Under the pieces are notes generated by a model that was not told where the DNA came from, did no database searches, and saw nothing but the letters and a program-made list of their open reading frames with translations. Below are positions 25,329 through 35,083 of a stretch of 64,000 nt of DNA, one piece after another. The number at the start of each line of letters is the position of its first letter. Position 1 is the first letter of the stretch. The stretch is from GCA-002708315 sp963676635 (GTDB lineage Bacteria > Bacteroidota > Bacteroidia > Bacteroidales > F082), in NCBI GenBank assembly GCA_963676635.1, contig OY781105.1, positions 1,116,001 to 1,180,000 on the forward strand, read 5' to 3'. Position numbers and translations under genes: made by a program.

Positions 25329-26477
25329 GTGACTACAAGATATCCTCTTTCCATATTCAAGAAATTACAAACACCCTTTTATTACTATGATACTGAGGTG
25401 TTAGAAGAAGTTTTATCCTCTGCAAAAAAGGCTGTCGACAAGTATGGCTTTCATTTGCATTATGCCATAAAAGCAAATGCCAACGACAAGATATTAAAAT
25501 ATATGGTCAGCCATGACATGGGTGCTGACTGCGTAAGTGGCAATGAGGTACTGAAAGCTATTACCACAGGATTCGAGCCTGACAAAATTGCGTTCGCCGG
25601 AGTAGGGAAAAGTGACTTGGAAATTGAAACAGGAATCAACAACAATATATTCTCTTTTAATGTTGAATCCATTCAGGAAATTGAGGTTATTAATGAGATT
25701 GCATCAAAACTTGGGAAAACAGCCAATATTGCTCTCAGGATTAATCCCAATGTTGATGCAAAGACACACCATTACATCACCACCGGGATAGAAGAAAATA
25801 AATTTGGTATAAATTTCTGGGAACTGGAAAATGTAATCCAGCTGATGAAACAACTGCCGAATGTAAAACTCAAGGGACTGCATTTCCATATTGGCTCACA
25901 AATAACAGACATGTCAGTCTTTAAAGGATTATGCATCCGTGTAAACGAGATACAACGATGGTTTTGGGATCACAGAATAATACCCGAGCATATTAATCTT
26001 GGTGGCGGACTTGGGATTAGTTACCTAAAACCAGATATACTTCCTGATTTTGAAACATTCTTTAGCATATTCCATAATAATCTTGACTTACGTCCAAAGC
26101 AAACAGTACATTTCGAACTAGGACGAGCACTTGTGGCTCACTGCGGAACACTGATTAGTAAAGTGCTGTATATTAAAAAAGGTATTAAAACCAATTTTGC
26201 TATACTTGACGCAGGCATGACTGAGCTCATACGTCCGGCACTCTACCAGTCAGTTCACAAAATCGAGAATATAACTTCCCAAAAGGAGATTATTAAATAC
26301 GATGTTGTTGGTCCCATTTGCGAATCATCCGACTGTTTTGGAAAAGCCGTTGACCTGAACGCAACATCACGCGGTGACCTTATAGCCATCAGAGCAACAG
26401 GTGCCTACGGAGAAGTAATGAGTTCTCAATATAATCTTCGGACACCAGCTCCCTCATATTATTCAGATGACTTATAA
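25329..26477 (+). CDS. lysA: diaminopimelate decarboxylase
   Basis: This 382-residue PLP enzyme makes L-lysine from meso-diaminopimelate. It starts with GTG, 2 bp after the aspartokinase stop. The PLP lysine is Lys48 (HYAIKANAN), followed by HIGSQI, the phosphate-binding GGGLGISY and the subunit-bridging CESSDCFG motif. The length is near the shorter end of the family. Coupling with aspartokinase is common in this phylum. Confidence 0.93.
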   Translation: MTTRYPLSIFKKLQTPFYYYDTEVLEEVLSSAKKAVDKYGFHLHYAIKANANDKILKYMVSHDMGADCVSGNEVLKAITTGFEPDKIAFAGVGKSDLEIETGINNNIFSFNVESIQEIEVINEIASKLGKTANIALRINPNVDAKTHHYITTGIEENKFGINFWELENVIQLMKQLPNVKLKGLHFHIGSQITDMSVFKGLCIRVNEIQRWFWDHRIIPEHINLGGGLGISYLKPDILPDFETFFSIFHNNLDLRPKQTVHFELGRALVAHCGTLISKVLYIKKGIKTNFAILDAGMTELIRPALYQSVHKIENITSQKEIIKYDVVGPICESSDCFGKAVDLNATSRGDLIAIRATGAYGEVMSSQYNLRTPAPSYYSDDL

Positions 26478-26611
26478 TAAGTTGTCTGCTTACGCTGTAA
26501 CACAATCGATTTAATCAGTACTTACCAGTCGCCACATACACCTTATATTATATAGGGCTTCTGCGTTAATAATTTGTTAATAACCCTAACAGAGTGGTAA
26601 ATAATAAATTG

Positions 26612-26619
26612 TACTTTTG
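26612..26619 (+). promoter_or_regulatory. putative -7 box before transketolase
   Basis: TACTTTTG fits TAnnTTTG, 58 bp before the transketolase N-subunit start. No -33 box is found at a normal distance. Confidence 0.45.
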
Positions 26620-26677
26620 CATAGTGCTAATCATAGCTAATAATTAAATAAAACTAACTGTAACACAGTAATTTATT

Positions 26678-27535
26678 ATGACTGAAATTCAGGATCTAGA
26701 AAAAACCGCGTCTCAGGTAAGAAGAGATATCGTAAGAATGGTTCACGGAGTTGCTTCAGGGCATCCGGGTGGATCTTTGGGCTGTGCTGACTTTCTCACA
26801 GCGATGTACCACAGAGTAATGGACTTTAACGCAGAAGTATTTGACATGGAAGGAAAGAACGAAGATGTTTTCATTCTTTCAAACGGACATATTAGTCCTG
26901 CCATTTACAGCGTAATGGCTCGCAGAGGAATTTTTCCTGTTGATGAACTCGGTTCATTCAGGCTTCTGGGCAGCAGACTGCAGGGACACCCTACAAACAA
27001 AACCCATCTTCCGGGAATCAGAATTGCATCAGGATCACTGGGACAGGGATTATCTGTTTCAATAGGGCTTGCTCAGGGAAAAAAACTCAATAACGACGAT
27101 AAGCTGGTATTCTGCCTTATGGGTGACGGAGAACTGGATGAAGGACAAATTTGGGAAGCTGCCATGTATATTGGCGGTAACAAATTAAACAATGTTGTTG
27201 GTATTGTTGATTACAATAAAAAACAAATTGACGGAGCTACCGACGATGTTCTCCCACAGGGTGATCTCAAAGCTAAATTCGAAGCTTTTGGATTTAAAGT
27301 AATCGAAATGAATGGTAATGACATGAACGATGTTGTTAGCACTATGGAGAATGTTAAAGCTACTGCTAAGCAAGGTAAACCTGTTATGGTTCTTATGCAT
27401 ACTGAAATGGGAATGGGAGTAGATTTCATGATGGGAACTCACAAATGGCATGGTGCAGCACCAAGCGATGAGCAATTGGAGAATGCCCTTGGCCAACTGG
27501 AAGAAACTCTGGGTGATTACCCTCCGTTTAAATAG
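26678..27535 (+). CDS. transketolase, N-terminal subunit
   Basis: This 285-residue protein contains only the thiamine-diphosphate-binding half of transketolase: SGHPGG (27-32), the GDGELDEG motif (149-156) and the following NxK segment (DYNKK). It forms an active enzyme with the separate C-terminal subunit encoded at 29024, acting in the pentose phosphate pathway and supplying erythrose-4-phosphate. Split transketolases are widespread, but here a VWA-protein gene lies between the halves. Confidence 0.92.
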   Translation: MTEIQDLEKTASQVRRDIVRMVHGVASGHPGGSLGCADFLTAMYHRVMDFNAEVFDMEGKNEDVFILSNGHISPAIYSVMARRGIFPVDELGSFRLLGSRLQGHPTNKTHLPGIRIASGSLGQGLSVSIGLAQGKKLNNDDKLVFCLMGDGELDEGQIWEAAMYIGGNKLNNVVGIVDYNKKQIDGATDDVLPQGDLKAKFEAFGFKVIEMNGNDMNDVVSTMENVKATAKQGKPVMVLMHTEMGMGVDFMMGTHKWHGAAPSDEQLENALGQLEETLGDYPPFK

Positions 27536-27645
27536 CATTGCAACAGCTTATCAGGTTAAGTGCAGTCTGTTGCATGTGAGATAACCATAATAAGTCATTT
27601 GTAATTCATTTATAAATTCAACCGGTTTAACAAGAGATAGTTAAT

Positions 27646-29019
27646 TTGAAACTTTGTATTAAATATTCATTCTTTCTTCTTACCCTGTTAGTTGGGTTTG
27701 GAGCGTTCGGACAGTCAAACACTGACTCAGATCAAACAACAACACGTATCCTGTTTCTTATGGATGGTTCCAAAAGTATGACAGGAAAATGGAATAATGA
27801 AGAGAAGTTTGATATAGCACGTAAGGTACTTGGACAGTTGCTCGATAGCTTAAAGCAGTTCGATAACATTGAAGTAGCCCTGCGTGTTTACGGGCATACA
27901 AAAAACTATCCCCCGCAAAATTGTAATGACACAAGACTTGAGGTTCCATTCTCAAAAAACAATCACGATAAAATCACCTACAGGCTTAAAAGAATTACAC
28001 CACGTGGCACTTCGCCCATTGCTGCTTCTCTGGAAAAAACATCCGGCGATTTCCCTGCATGTGATAACTGTCGCAATGTCGTAATTCTTATAACAGATGG
28101 CATTGAAGAATGTAATGGCGATATCTGTGAAGTAAGTAACAGATTACAGCAAAAAGGAATAATCCTGAAACCATTTATCATAGGCATCGGACGCGATACT
28201 CACGAAGTTTATGACTGTGCCGGCGATTATTATAATGCTGCCGATAAGGAGCAATTCATGCACTCACTCAAGGTTATCATTACTAGAATAATGAGTACCA
28301 CAAGCCTTCAGGTTAACCTTCTTGACCAGTATAATAAACCTACTGAGTCAAATGTTAACATGACATTTATTGACAAAAGTAATAACCTGGTAGCGTATAA
28401 CTTCGTGCACAGTCTCAATAGCAAAGGCTTACCCGATACAATATATGTTGACCATCTTAAAACATACAAGATAATTGTAAACACAATTCCTGCCAAAGTG
28501 ATTGATAACGTACATATTACTGAGGGCAAACATAATATTGTATCAACTGAATGTCCGAGAGGAACATTGATGATAAGCCTGTTGAGTAATGCGTCGGCAG
28601 ACTTCAATCCTTCCATAAGAATTACAAAAAATAATAAGCGAATTAACAATCAATATCTGGATCAGGATATTGAATATTTGTCAGGGAAATATGATTTGGA
28701 GATACAAACACTTCCTCCAATAACACTTAAAGATATTGAGGTCATTCCTGACAATCAAACAAAAGTAGAGATAGAAAGTCCGGGCATACTGGCAATCCAA
28801 AAATCTATTCTTGGATACGGCAGCATTTACCTGCTGGATGGCAAAGAGCAGAAATGGGTAGTTGATTTTGGCAAAGACAATAACTACCCTGAATCAGTTT
28901 ATCTGCAACCTGGTAATTACAGACTGGTTTTCAGGTCTAAATATTCTATCCAATCTGCAACAACACAAATAAAAGAATTTAATATTACATCAGAAAAAAC
29001 TACAAGAGTTAAATTATAG
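27646..29019 (+). CDS. secreted VWA-domain protein
   Basis: This 457-residue protein probably starts at TTG with a signal peptide ending near AFGQ. A von Willebrand A domain spans about residues 34-215 with a complete MIDAS motif D-G-S-K-S (40-44). The remainder is beta-rich (several 90-residue Ig- or carboxypeptidase-regulatory-like units) with no recognised family. It should bind a partner in the periplasm. Its stop is 4 bp before the transketolase C subunit, so it is co-transcribed with that gene although no functional link is known. Confidence 0.75.
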   Translation: MKLCIKYSFFLLTLLVGFGAFGQSNTDSDQTTTRILFLMDGSKSMTGKWNNEEKFDIARKVLGQLLDSLKQFDNIEVALRVYGHTKNYPPQNCNDTRLEVPFSKNNHDKITYRLKRITPRGTSPIAASLEKTSGDFPACDNCRNVVILITDGIEECNGDICEVSNRLQQKGIILKPFIIGIGRDTHEVYDCAGDYYNAADKEQFMHSLKVIITRIMSTTSLQVNLLDQYNKPTESNVNMTFIDKSNNLVAYNFVHSLNSKGLPDTIYVDHLKTYKIIVNTIPAKVIDNVHITEGKHNIVSTECPRGTLMISLLSNASADFNPSIRITKNNKRINNQYLDQDIEYLSGKYDLEIQTLPPITLKDIEVIPDNQTKVEIESPGILAIQKSILGYGSIYLLDGKEQKWVVDFGKDNNYPESVYLQPGNYRLVFRSKYSIQSATTQIKEFNITSEKTTRVKL

Positions 29020-29023
29020 GACT

Positions 29024-29983
29024 ATGACAGAATACAAAATCATCGACAACCAAAAAAAAGACACCAGATCAGGATTTGGTGAAGCTTTACTGGAGCTTGG
29101 ACGCAAAAACCCTAAAGTAGTAGCACTTTGCGCTGACTTAATTGGATCACTTAAAATGGGTGACTTTAAAGCAGAGTTCCCTGAAAGATTCTTCCAAATG
29201 GGAATTGCTGAAGCAAATATGATAGGAACAGCTGCAGGATTAGCCACATCAGGAATGATTCCTTATACCGGTACTTTTGCTAACTTCTCTACTGCCCGTG
29301 TTTTTGACCAGATACGTCAGGCTGTTTCTTATTCTGACAAAAATGTGAAAATTTGTGCATCACATGCAGGTATTACTCTTGGAGAAGATGGTGCAACCCA
29401 CCAAACCCTTGAAGATATTGGCATGATGAAGATGCTCCCTGGCATGACTGTTATTAATCCTTGTGACTTTAACCAGACCAAACAAGCTACTCATGCTATA
29501 GCTGATTATGTAGGACCTGTTTACCTTCGTTTTGGCAGACCAAAGCTTCCTGTGTTTATCCCTGAAGATCATGAGTTCATTATTGGTAAAGGTATAATGA
29601 TGAAAGAAGGTAGTGATGTTACTATTATAGCTACCGGACATTTGGTATGGGAAGCTCTGCAGGCTGCTGACAAACTTGCTGAACAAGGTATCAATGCAGA
29701 GATTATCAACATTCATACTATCAAGCCTCTTGATGATGAAATGATTCTCAAGTCTGTTGCAAAAACAGGTTGCGTTGTTACTGCTGAAGAACATTCTGTT
29801 ATTGGCGGCCTTGGCGATAGTGTGGCTCAACTTCTCATTCGTAACAATCCAACTCCTCTTGAGTATGTTGCTGTAATGGATATATTCGGACAGAGTGGAA
29901 GGCCTGATCTTCTTATGAAAGAATACGGACTGGAGTCTGATGATATCGTTAAATCTGCAAAAAAAGCTATCAGCAGAAAATAA
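29024..29983 (+). CDS. transketolase, C-terminal subunit
   Basis: This 319-residue protein carries the pyrimidine-binding and C-terminal domains of transketolase. GIAEANMIGTAAGLA supplies the catalytic glutamate, HAGITLGEDGATHQ is characteristic, and AEEHSVIGGLGDSVA is in the C-terminal domain. It partners with the protein encoded at 26678-27535. The start ATG lies 4 bp after the VWA gene. Confidence 0.92.
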   Translation: MTEYKIIDNQKKDTRSGFGEALLELGRKNPKVVALCADLIGSLKMGDFKAEFPERFFQMGIAEANMIGTAAGLATSGMIPYTGTFANFSTARVFDQIRQAVSYSDKNVKICASHAGITLGEDGATHQTLEDIGMMKMLPGMTVINPCDFNQTKQATHAIADYVGPVYLRFGRPKLPVFIPEDHEFIIGKGIMMKEGSDVTIIATGHLVWEALQAADKLAEQGINAEIINIHTIKPLDDEMILKSVAKTGCVVTAEEHSVIGGLGDSVAQLLIRNNPTPLEYVAVMDIFGQSGRPDLLMKEYGLESDDIVKSAKKAISRK

Positions 29984-30055
29984 TTTAGCTTACTTTTGGG
30001 TTTCAAATACAATTGGTCTTCTTTTCAGGAAGATTAACATATATATTTACGTATT

Positions 30056-30637
30056 ATGAAACATACAAATCTTAAACCAGTAGCTCTGTTAATTATACTG
30101 CTTGCTATTGGGTACAGTTTAAGTGCACAATATCAAAATCTCGGTGATGTTAACAGAGCCCCTGCAAAAACAAAAGGCCCCAGTCCATGGTTTCTGGGCG
30201 GAATGATCGGAGGAGGTTTCTCCTCCTATGGCGGTACTTTTACAATCTCACCTCTTGTTGGGTATCAAGTTTCTGAGAAATTCCAGGTTGGATCCAGACT
30301 CACATACATTTATAGTAATTATGATTATGGCACTCCCATAGGCAGACAATCGTTCAACGACTACGGAGCCAGCATTCTAGGCAGGTACGATTTATTCAGA
30401 GGGGTATTCGGACAAGTTGAGTATGAAATCCTTAATGTTCAATATCCATCATATTACGGAACAAGTATGGAAGTTACAAACCATACTGTCAGCAGCCTTT
30501 TTCTTGGTGGAGGATTTATGCAGTCAGTAGGCGGACGCGGATTTACTACTATTGCCGTTCTTTTTAACGTCCTGGAATCAGAATATTCACCATATAGCAA
30601 TCCACTGATTCGTATTGGTTTTGGTGTAGGCTTATAG
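30056..30637 (+). CDS. outer-membrane beta-barrel-type protein
   Basis: This 193-residue protein has a signal peptide (cleavage near LSAQ) and alternating beta strands ending in a hydrophobic strand (IRIGFGVGL), as in small outer-membrane barrels. There is no specific family. It lies 8 bp before endonuclease III, probably by chance of operon layout. Confidence 0.6.
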   Translation: MKHTNLKPVALLIILLAIGYSLSAQYQNLGDVNRAPAKTKGPSPWFLGGMIGGGFSSYGGTFTISPLVGYQVSEKFQVGSRLTYIYSNYDYGTPIGRQSFNDYGASILGRYDLFRGVFGQVEYEILNVQYPSYYGTSMEVTNHTVSSLFLGGGFMQSVGGRGFTTIAVLFNVLESEYSPYSNPLIRIGFGVGL

Positions 30638-30645
30638 TTCAGATT

Positions 30646-31287
30646 ATGACAAGAAAAGAACGCTTTAGTAAAACAATATCATACTTTCAGAAGAATATGC
30701 CGGTTGCTGAAACAGAACTTGTATATCGCTCACCTTATGAACTTTTAGTAGCCGTTATTCTATCAGCACAATGTACTGATAAACGTGTAAATATTATCAC
30801 ACAGGAATTCTTCAAATCATTTCCCACTGCCGACATACTGGCTGAAGCAGATGTAGATAGTATTTTTGAGCATATAAAAAGCTGCTCATATCCAAATAAC
30901 AAGTCAAAGCATCTCAGCGGAATGGCAAAAATGCTAGTAAATGATTTTGATGGAATTGTACCCGATGACATTAAAGAGTTACAAAAACTTCCCGGCGTAG
31001 GAAGAAAAACAGCCAATGTTATTGCTTCTGTTGTTTTTGATAAACCAGCAATGGCTGTAGATACGCATGTTTTCCGTGTTGCAGAAAGAATTGGATTAAC
31101 AACAAATTCCAAAACACCACTTGAAACAGAGAAAAGGCTTGTTGCAAATATCCCTGAAGAACTTATACCTTTGGCACATCATTGGCTGATTCTTCATGGC
31201 AGATATGTGTGTAAAGCACGAAAGCCAATGTGTAGTGAGTGTGGTCTCACAAGCTTTTGCAGATATTTTGAAAAGAATCCACAATAG
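30646..31287 (+). CDS. nth: endonuclease III
   Basis: This 213-residue DNA glycosylase/AP lyase of base-excision repair removes oxidised pyrimidines. The helix-hairpin-helix LPGVGRKTA contains the catalytic Lys121, the catalytic Asp139 is in AVDTHVFRVAERIG, and the [4Fe-4S] ligands are Cys189, 196, 199 and 205. The length is typical. Confidence 0.95.
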   Translation: MTRKERFSKTISYFQKNMPVAETELVYRSPYELLVAVILSAQCTDKRVNIITQEFFKSFPTADILAEADVDSIFEHIKSCSYPNNKSKHLSGMAKMLVNDFDGIVPDDIKELQKLPGVGRKTANVIASVVFDKPAMAVDTHVFRVAERIGLTTNSKTPLETEKRLVANIPEELIPLAHHWLILHGRYVCKARKPMCSECGLTSFCRYFEKNPQ

Positions 31288-31293
31288 AAAACA

Positions 31294-32028
31294 ATGGGTG
31301 TTATAGATATTATTCAGATTATACTTGTAGTTGTACTCGTTATCTTTGGAGTGTATTACTTTTATACATCATTCTTTGGTAATGAATACCAGCCAAAGCT
31401 ATGGAAAGCATTGGCAAAAAAAGGATATATAAATAAGGAGTTGCAAAAAGCTGAAAGTTCTTATAAGGACCATGACAGGTTTTTTAACTTCTGGTTTCAA
31501 ACAGAGAGGATTAAACGTAGTAATATTGAGGGTGCAATAGCAGAACTTGGGGTATACAAGGGTGATACTGCCTATATCCTGCACCAAATGGATCCTCAAA
31601 GAGATATTCATTTGTTTGATACATTTGAAGGATTTCAGCAAAAAGACCTTGATACAGAAACTGGTAAAGCTGCTACATATACAACACATAACTTCGCTGA
31701 TACTTCAATTGAAAGAGTAATGCAAAGGCTATCCTCTGAGAAGTTTATCTTTCATAAAGGCTACTTTCCTGACACTACAGAAGGACTAAACGACATAAAG
31801 TATGCACTTGTTAGCATGGATGCAGATTTGTATAACCCCACCAAAGCCGGACTTGAATACTTCTACCCAAGGCTCTCCCCTGGTGGCGTTATCCTTGTGC
31901 ATGACTACAATCCTGATTGGCCGGGCATTATGAAAGCAGTTAATGAATATTGCGAACGAAATAACATAATTCTGGTCCCACTAACAGATAAAGATAACAC
32001 AGTGATGATCTTCAAACCCGTTAGCTAA
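31294..32028 (+). CDS. TylF/MycF-like SAM-dependent methyltransferase, membrane-anchored
   Basis: This 244-residue protein has an N-terminal membrane helix (about 7-26) and a class I methyltransferase domain: AELGVYKGDTA (83-93), the LFDTFEGF strand and MDADLYNPTKAGLEYFYPRLSPGGVILVHDYN, typical of the macrocin O-methyltransferase (TylF) family with its metal-binding Asp pair. The substrate is probably a sugar or glycan hydroxyl. It is 7 bp behind nth. Confidence 0.75.
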   Translation: MGVIDIIQIILVVVLVIFGVYYFYTSFFGNEYQPKLWKALAKKGYINKELQKAESSYKDHDRFFNFWFQTERIKRSNIEGAIAELGVYKGDTAYILHQMDPQRDIHLFDTFEGFQQKDLDTETGKAATYTTHNFADTSIERVMQRLSSEKFIFHKGYFPDTTEGLNDIKYALVSMDADLYNPTKAGLEYFYPRLSPGGVILVHDYNPDWPGIMKAVNEYCERNNIILVPLTDKDNTVMIFKPVS

Positions 32029-32116
32029 AACCTTTAAATATTTTATTAATTAATTCCTGCTCCTATAACTAAATTAAGTACTTTTGGTGTCACCAATTTT
32101 ACTTTAGTAACACATA

Positions 32117-33559
32117 ATGAAAAAATTATTCTTATTACTGATTGTATTTATAATCCCTTTTTCAGGATTTACACACTCCGGTAAGGCAAAGTATCATGTA
32201 ATTATTGATACAGACTGTGCTCCGGATGATTTGCGTGCAATTACTTACATGCTTGCTTCACATGATTTTGAAGTAATTGCCATTACCACATCCGACGGAT
32301 TACTCCATCCGGATGAAGGATATATAAAAATCAAATCACTGCTGGCAGAATATAATCATGAAGGTATTCCTGTTGCTTTTGGTAAAACAATAAATAAAAC
32401 AGATTCGCAATGTCATGGACTGTGCAAAAGCGTGGTCTGGGGAGACACATCAGACATAGTCCTGCCTGAAAAACCAGGAGCAGAAGAGTTACTCAAAAAG
32501 TCACTTATTCATGAAGACGAACCTGTTTACATTGTATGCATGGGCCCTTTAACAAACATTCAGACTATTACAGATGGTCAGGTAGTGAATAAAGATGATA
32601 AGATTGTTTGGTATTGCTCTGACTATAAAAATAAACAAGGAACAAATTATCTGATGGATAAACAGTCCGCTGATAAAGTAACACAAAGCGGTGTAAACAT
32701 GTTCATTGTAAGCAATAACAACGAAGATGGTTTTAATTTTGACATGGAATTTCTGGATAAAGTTACAGGATTTGACAACAAGTACTCAAAAGGCATAAAA
32801 TCATCATATAATAATAAAGGAGTACAGAACAGAATCAATTCAGGATTTTACAGCCTTTGGGATGATTTGCTTCCCGTTTATATGCAGAACCCTGATTTAT
32901 TTGTTAAAAACAACGTGGGTGGTAATATCACCACCATAGTACCATCCAAAGACTCAGGAGAGTCAGTAAAAAGAAGAATAGCAGAAGTAATGAACCTGAA
33001 AGACAATAATGAGAATAAGGTTTTCAGTTCATTTCCGGAAAATCCTAAGCTTTATAAAGACGATGTAAGTCCATATGTACAGGAAACAATAAGCAAATAC
33101 GGAATCTCAGAGTGGAGAGCAGTAACAATTACCAATGAACTTCACGGGCATCTTGGTATATACTCAGTAGTTGGTGCGAAAATGGGAATTCGCGTTAGAG
33201 AATATTTCGCCATAGGGCTGGATGATCTTATTGTTGTGTCATACACTGGCAAAACACCACCATTAAGCTGCATGAATGACGGACTACAGGTAAGCACAGG
33301 AGCTACAATTGGTCATGGGTTAATTGAAATTTCAGATACCGGAGACAAGGGGCCATATGCCGACTTCACTTTTAAAAACAACAAAATAAGAGTATATCTG
33401 AAGGAATCATACAGAAAACAAGTTGTTTCAGATATCCGGAAGGGTATTGCTGATTATGGGAATCTTACACCAGAATACTGGGAATTTGTGAGAAAACTGG
33501 CAATCCAATATTGGATAGAGTGGAGTCGGGATGAGATGTTTATTATTGAGGTTATGTAA
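32117..33559 (+). CDS. nucleoside-hydrolase-like domain fused to an FmdE-like domain
   Basis: This 480-residue protein has a signal peptide. Residues about 25-300 resemble inosine-uridine-type nucleoside hydrolases, with the calcium-binding DTDCAPDD (31-38). Residues about 335-480 resemble FmdE (formylmethanofuran dehydrogenase subunit E-like): HGHLG...GAKMG at 343-357 and CMNDGLQVSTGATIGHG from Cys385. FmdE domains usually have GCT in the last motif; here it is GAT, so one metal ligand may be missing. The fusion and its periplasmic location are unusual. The reaction is unknown. Confidence 0.7.
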   Translation: MKKLFLLLIVFIIPFSGFTHSGKAKYHVIIDTDCAPDDLRAITYMLASHDFEVIAITTSDGLLHPDEGYIKIKSLLAEYNHEGIPVAFGKTINKTDSQCHGLCKSVVWGDTSDIVLPEKPGAEELLKKSLIHEDEPVYIVCMGPLTNIQTITDGQVVNKDDKIVWYCSDYKNKQGTNYLMDKQSADKVTQSGVNMFIVSNNNEDGFNFDMEFLDKVTGFDNKYSKGIKSSYNNKGVQNRINSGFYSLWDDLLPVYMQNPDLFVKNNVGGNITTIVPSKDSGESVKRRIAEVMNLKDNNENKVFSSFPENPKLYKDDVSPYVQETISKYGISEWRAVTITNELHGHLGIYSVVGAKMGIRVREYFAIGLDDLIVVSYTGKTPPLSCMNDGLQVSTGATIGHGLIEISDTGDKGPYADFTFKNNKIRVYLKESYRKQVVSDIRKGIADYGNLTPEYWEFVRKLAIQYWIEWSRDEMFIIEVM

Positions 33560-33608
33560 ACAGGCATCCATACCATAAGCATTATTAATTAAAAGAGGAC
33601 AGCAATTT

Positions 33609-34187
33609 TTAACGTCCTTCTTTTAATCCCATTTGCTCAGCCTTTCTTATCCACTTCTTTCGCTTATTTTCATCAGATACCACTACTGAGCCAAAATATG
33701 TACGCCGTACTCTCCTAAACCCACAAAATTTCAGGTTATAACGCATCATTTTAAACACAGGCTCTTTAACGAAATATTTGTAATACCATGGAGGAGAATC
33801 CATTGTTACAAACAACCGCGATGTCTTATCTGTTAAATACTTATCCCATTTAACATTATATTTGCTCTCTTTGTATTTGAAGGCAAAACCCGACACAAAC
33901 ACATTTTCAAAAAAAGCCTTTAGCCTGGCAGGTACATCAGCCCACCATAATGGGAAAAACCAGACAATATGATCTGCCCATAAAACATACTTTTGACAGA
34001 TATTTATCTGATCACTTATCTCAGGATTTCCAAAATCAAATGGTGCACCAGTATTAAACTCATATTCAGAAATGTCAATGATTCTAACCTCCGATCCTGA
34101 TGTTTCTGTTCCCTTTTTATAGGCATTGGCAAGCACTTTCACATAACTTTCCTTCTCAGGATGGCCAATCACAATTAATATTTTCAT
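33609..34187 (-). CDS. NAD(P)H-quinone oxidoreductase, flavodoxin-like fold
   Basis: The start is set at MKILIVIGHP; an ATG three codons upstream (34196) is possible. This protein of about 192 residues has the NQO1/MdaB/KefF pattern: HPEKESYVKVLANAYKKG, then WADHIVWFFPLWWADVPARLKAFFENVFVSGFAF. It should use FMN or FAD to reduce quinones with two electrons. It converges on the preceding gene. Confidence 0.8.
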   Translation of the reverse strand: MKILIVIGHPEKESYVKVLANAYKKGTETSGSEVRIIDISEYEFNTGAPFDFGNPEISDQINICQKYVLWADHIVWFFPLWWADVPARLKAFFENVFVSGFAFKYKESKYNVKWDKYLTDKTSRLFVTMDSPPWYYKYFVKEPVFKMMRYNLKFCGFRRVRRTYFGSVVVSDENKRKKWIRKAEQMGLKEGR

Positions 34188-34306
34188 AATAAGCAAGTAA
34201 CAAATTGGAATAACAAATATATATCAATTTACTATTCACAATATATATCTGGATAAATTTTTTGTTAACTCTTTATTAATTCATAGATCAATAGAATAGG
34301 CTTCTG

Positions 34307-34837
34307 CTAACTAATCCCTAACTCTTCAGACTTCTTAAACACCTCAGCCAATGCAATCTTAAACCAAACAGTATAATCCTGTGGGTTTTCATCAACATCC
34401 TTCTTCAGGTCATTAATACTGATATATTTCCACTCTCCTACTTCTTCAGGATTTGGAACAGGCTTTTTATCTGAAGTACCAATAAACACATGATCGAACT
34501 CATGTTCAATAAGTCCCTGGCCAACATCAGAATTGTAAACAAAGCTAAATGCTTCATCGAAATCACAATCAAAACCCATTTCTTCTACAATCCTGCGATG
34601 CGCTGCCTTTTCAGTTGTTTCTCCTTCACGGGGATGACTACAAACTGTATTTGTCCATAACTTTGGTGAATGATACTTATGTGATGCACGTCTTTGCAGA
34701 AGCAGTTCGCCAGCTGAGTTAAAGATAAATACAGAAAAAGCTCTGTGCAACTCTCCGGCCACATGGGCTTCCATCTTTTCCATTGTTCCGCGTGTATTAT
34801 CATTCTCATCAACTAATATTACAAACTCAGCAGCCAT
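34307..34837 (-). CDS. idi: isopentenyl-diphosphate delta-isomerase, type I
   Basis: This 176-residue Nudix-fold enzyme interconverts IPP and DMAPP. WTNTVCSHPREGE contains catalytic Cys66, the Nudix-like helix is AAHRRIVEEMGF, and IEHEFDHVF holds the metal-binding Glu. The start is chosen at MAAEFVILVDE because a -7 box (34855-34862) lies between it and the longer possible start at 34873, and AGGAT precedes this ATG by 6 bp. Confidence 0.92.
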   Translation of the reverse strand: MAAEFVILVDENDNTRGTMEKMEAHVAGELHRAFSVFIFNSAGELLLQRRASHKYHSPKLWTNTVCSHPREGETTEKAAHRRIVEEMGFDCDFDEAFSFVYNSDVGQGLIEHEFDHVFIGTSDKKPVPNPEEVGEWKYISINDLKKDVDENPQDYTVWFKIALAEVFKKSEELGIS

Positions 34838-34854
34838 TCTTATCCTTTTGTTTG

Positions 34855-34862
34855 CAAACCTA
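34855..34862 (-). promoter_or_regulatory. -7 box of idi
   Basis: On the - strand TAGGTTTG fits TAnnTTTG, 17 bp before the chosen idi start. It decides the start codon, because transcription from it would begin downstream of the ATG at 34873. Confidence 0.55.
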
Positions 34863-35023
34863 CGAAATTTCATCTCTGAATTTGTTTTTATTAAGATAAT
34901 TTAAAGTATCCGTTACATCTGTTGACAAATGGTCATACATAATATATTCAGGCTAATCATATCATATTCATCTCCTTAAAACTCACTCTAAATAATGTTT
35001 CTAAAAATAATTGACATTTTTAC

Positions 35024-35053
35024 TTGACAATTTTTAAAAATATCTTATTTTTG
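35024..35053 (+). promoter_or_regulatory. promoter of the TetR-ABC exporter operon
   Basis: The -33 TTG (35024-35026) and the -7 TATTTTTG (35046-35053) are separated by 19 bp, the preferred spacing for the Bacteroidota sigma factor. The -7 box runs directly into the operator-like palindrome. Confidence 0.7.
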
Positions 35054-35069
35054 ACCGACCGTTCAGTCA
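35052..35069 (+). promoter_or_regulatory. TetR-type operator
   Basis: TGACCGACCGTTCAGTCA is an imperfect palindrome of the kind bound by TetR/AcrR repressors. It overlaps the -7 box and start point and lies 15 bp before the regulator gene, so autorepression of the operon is expected. Confidence 0.7.
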
Positions 35070-35083
35070 TAAATAAAAATAAT

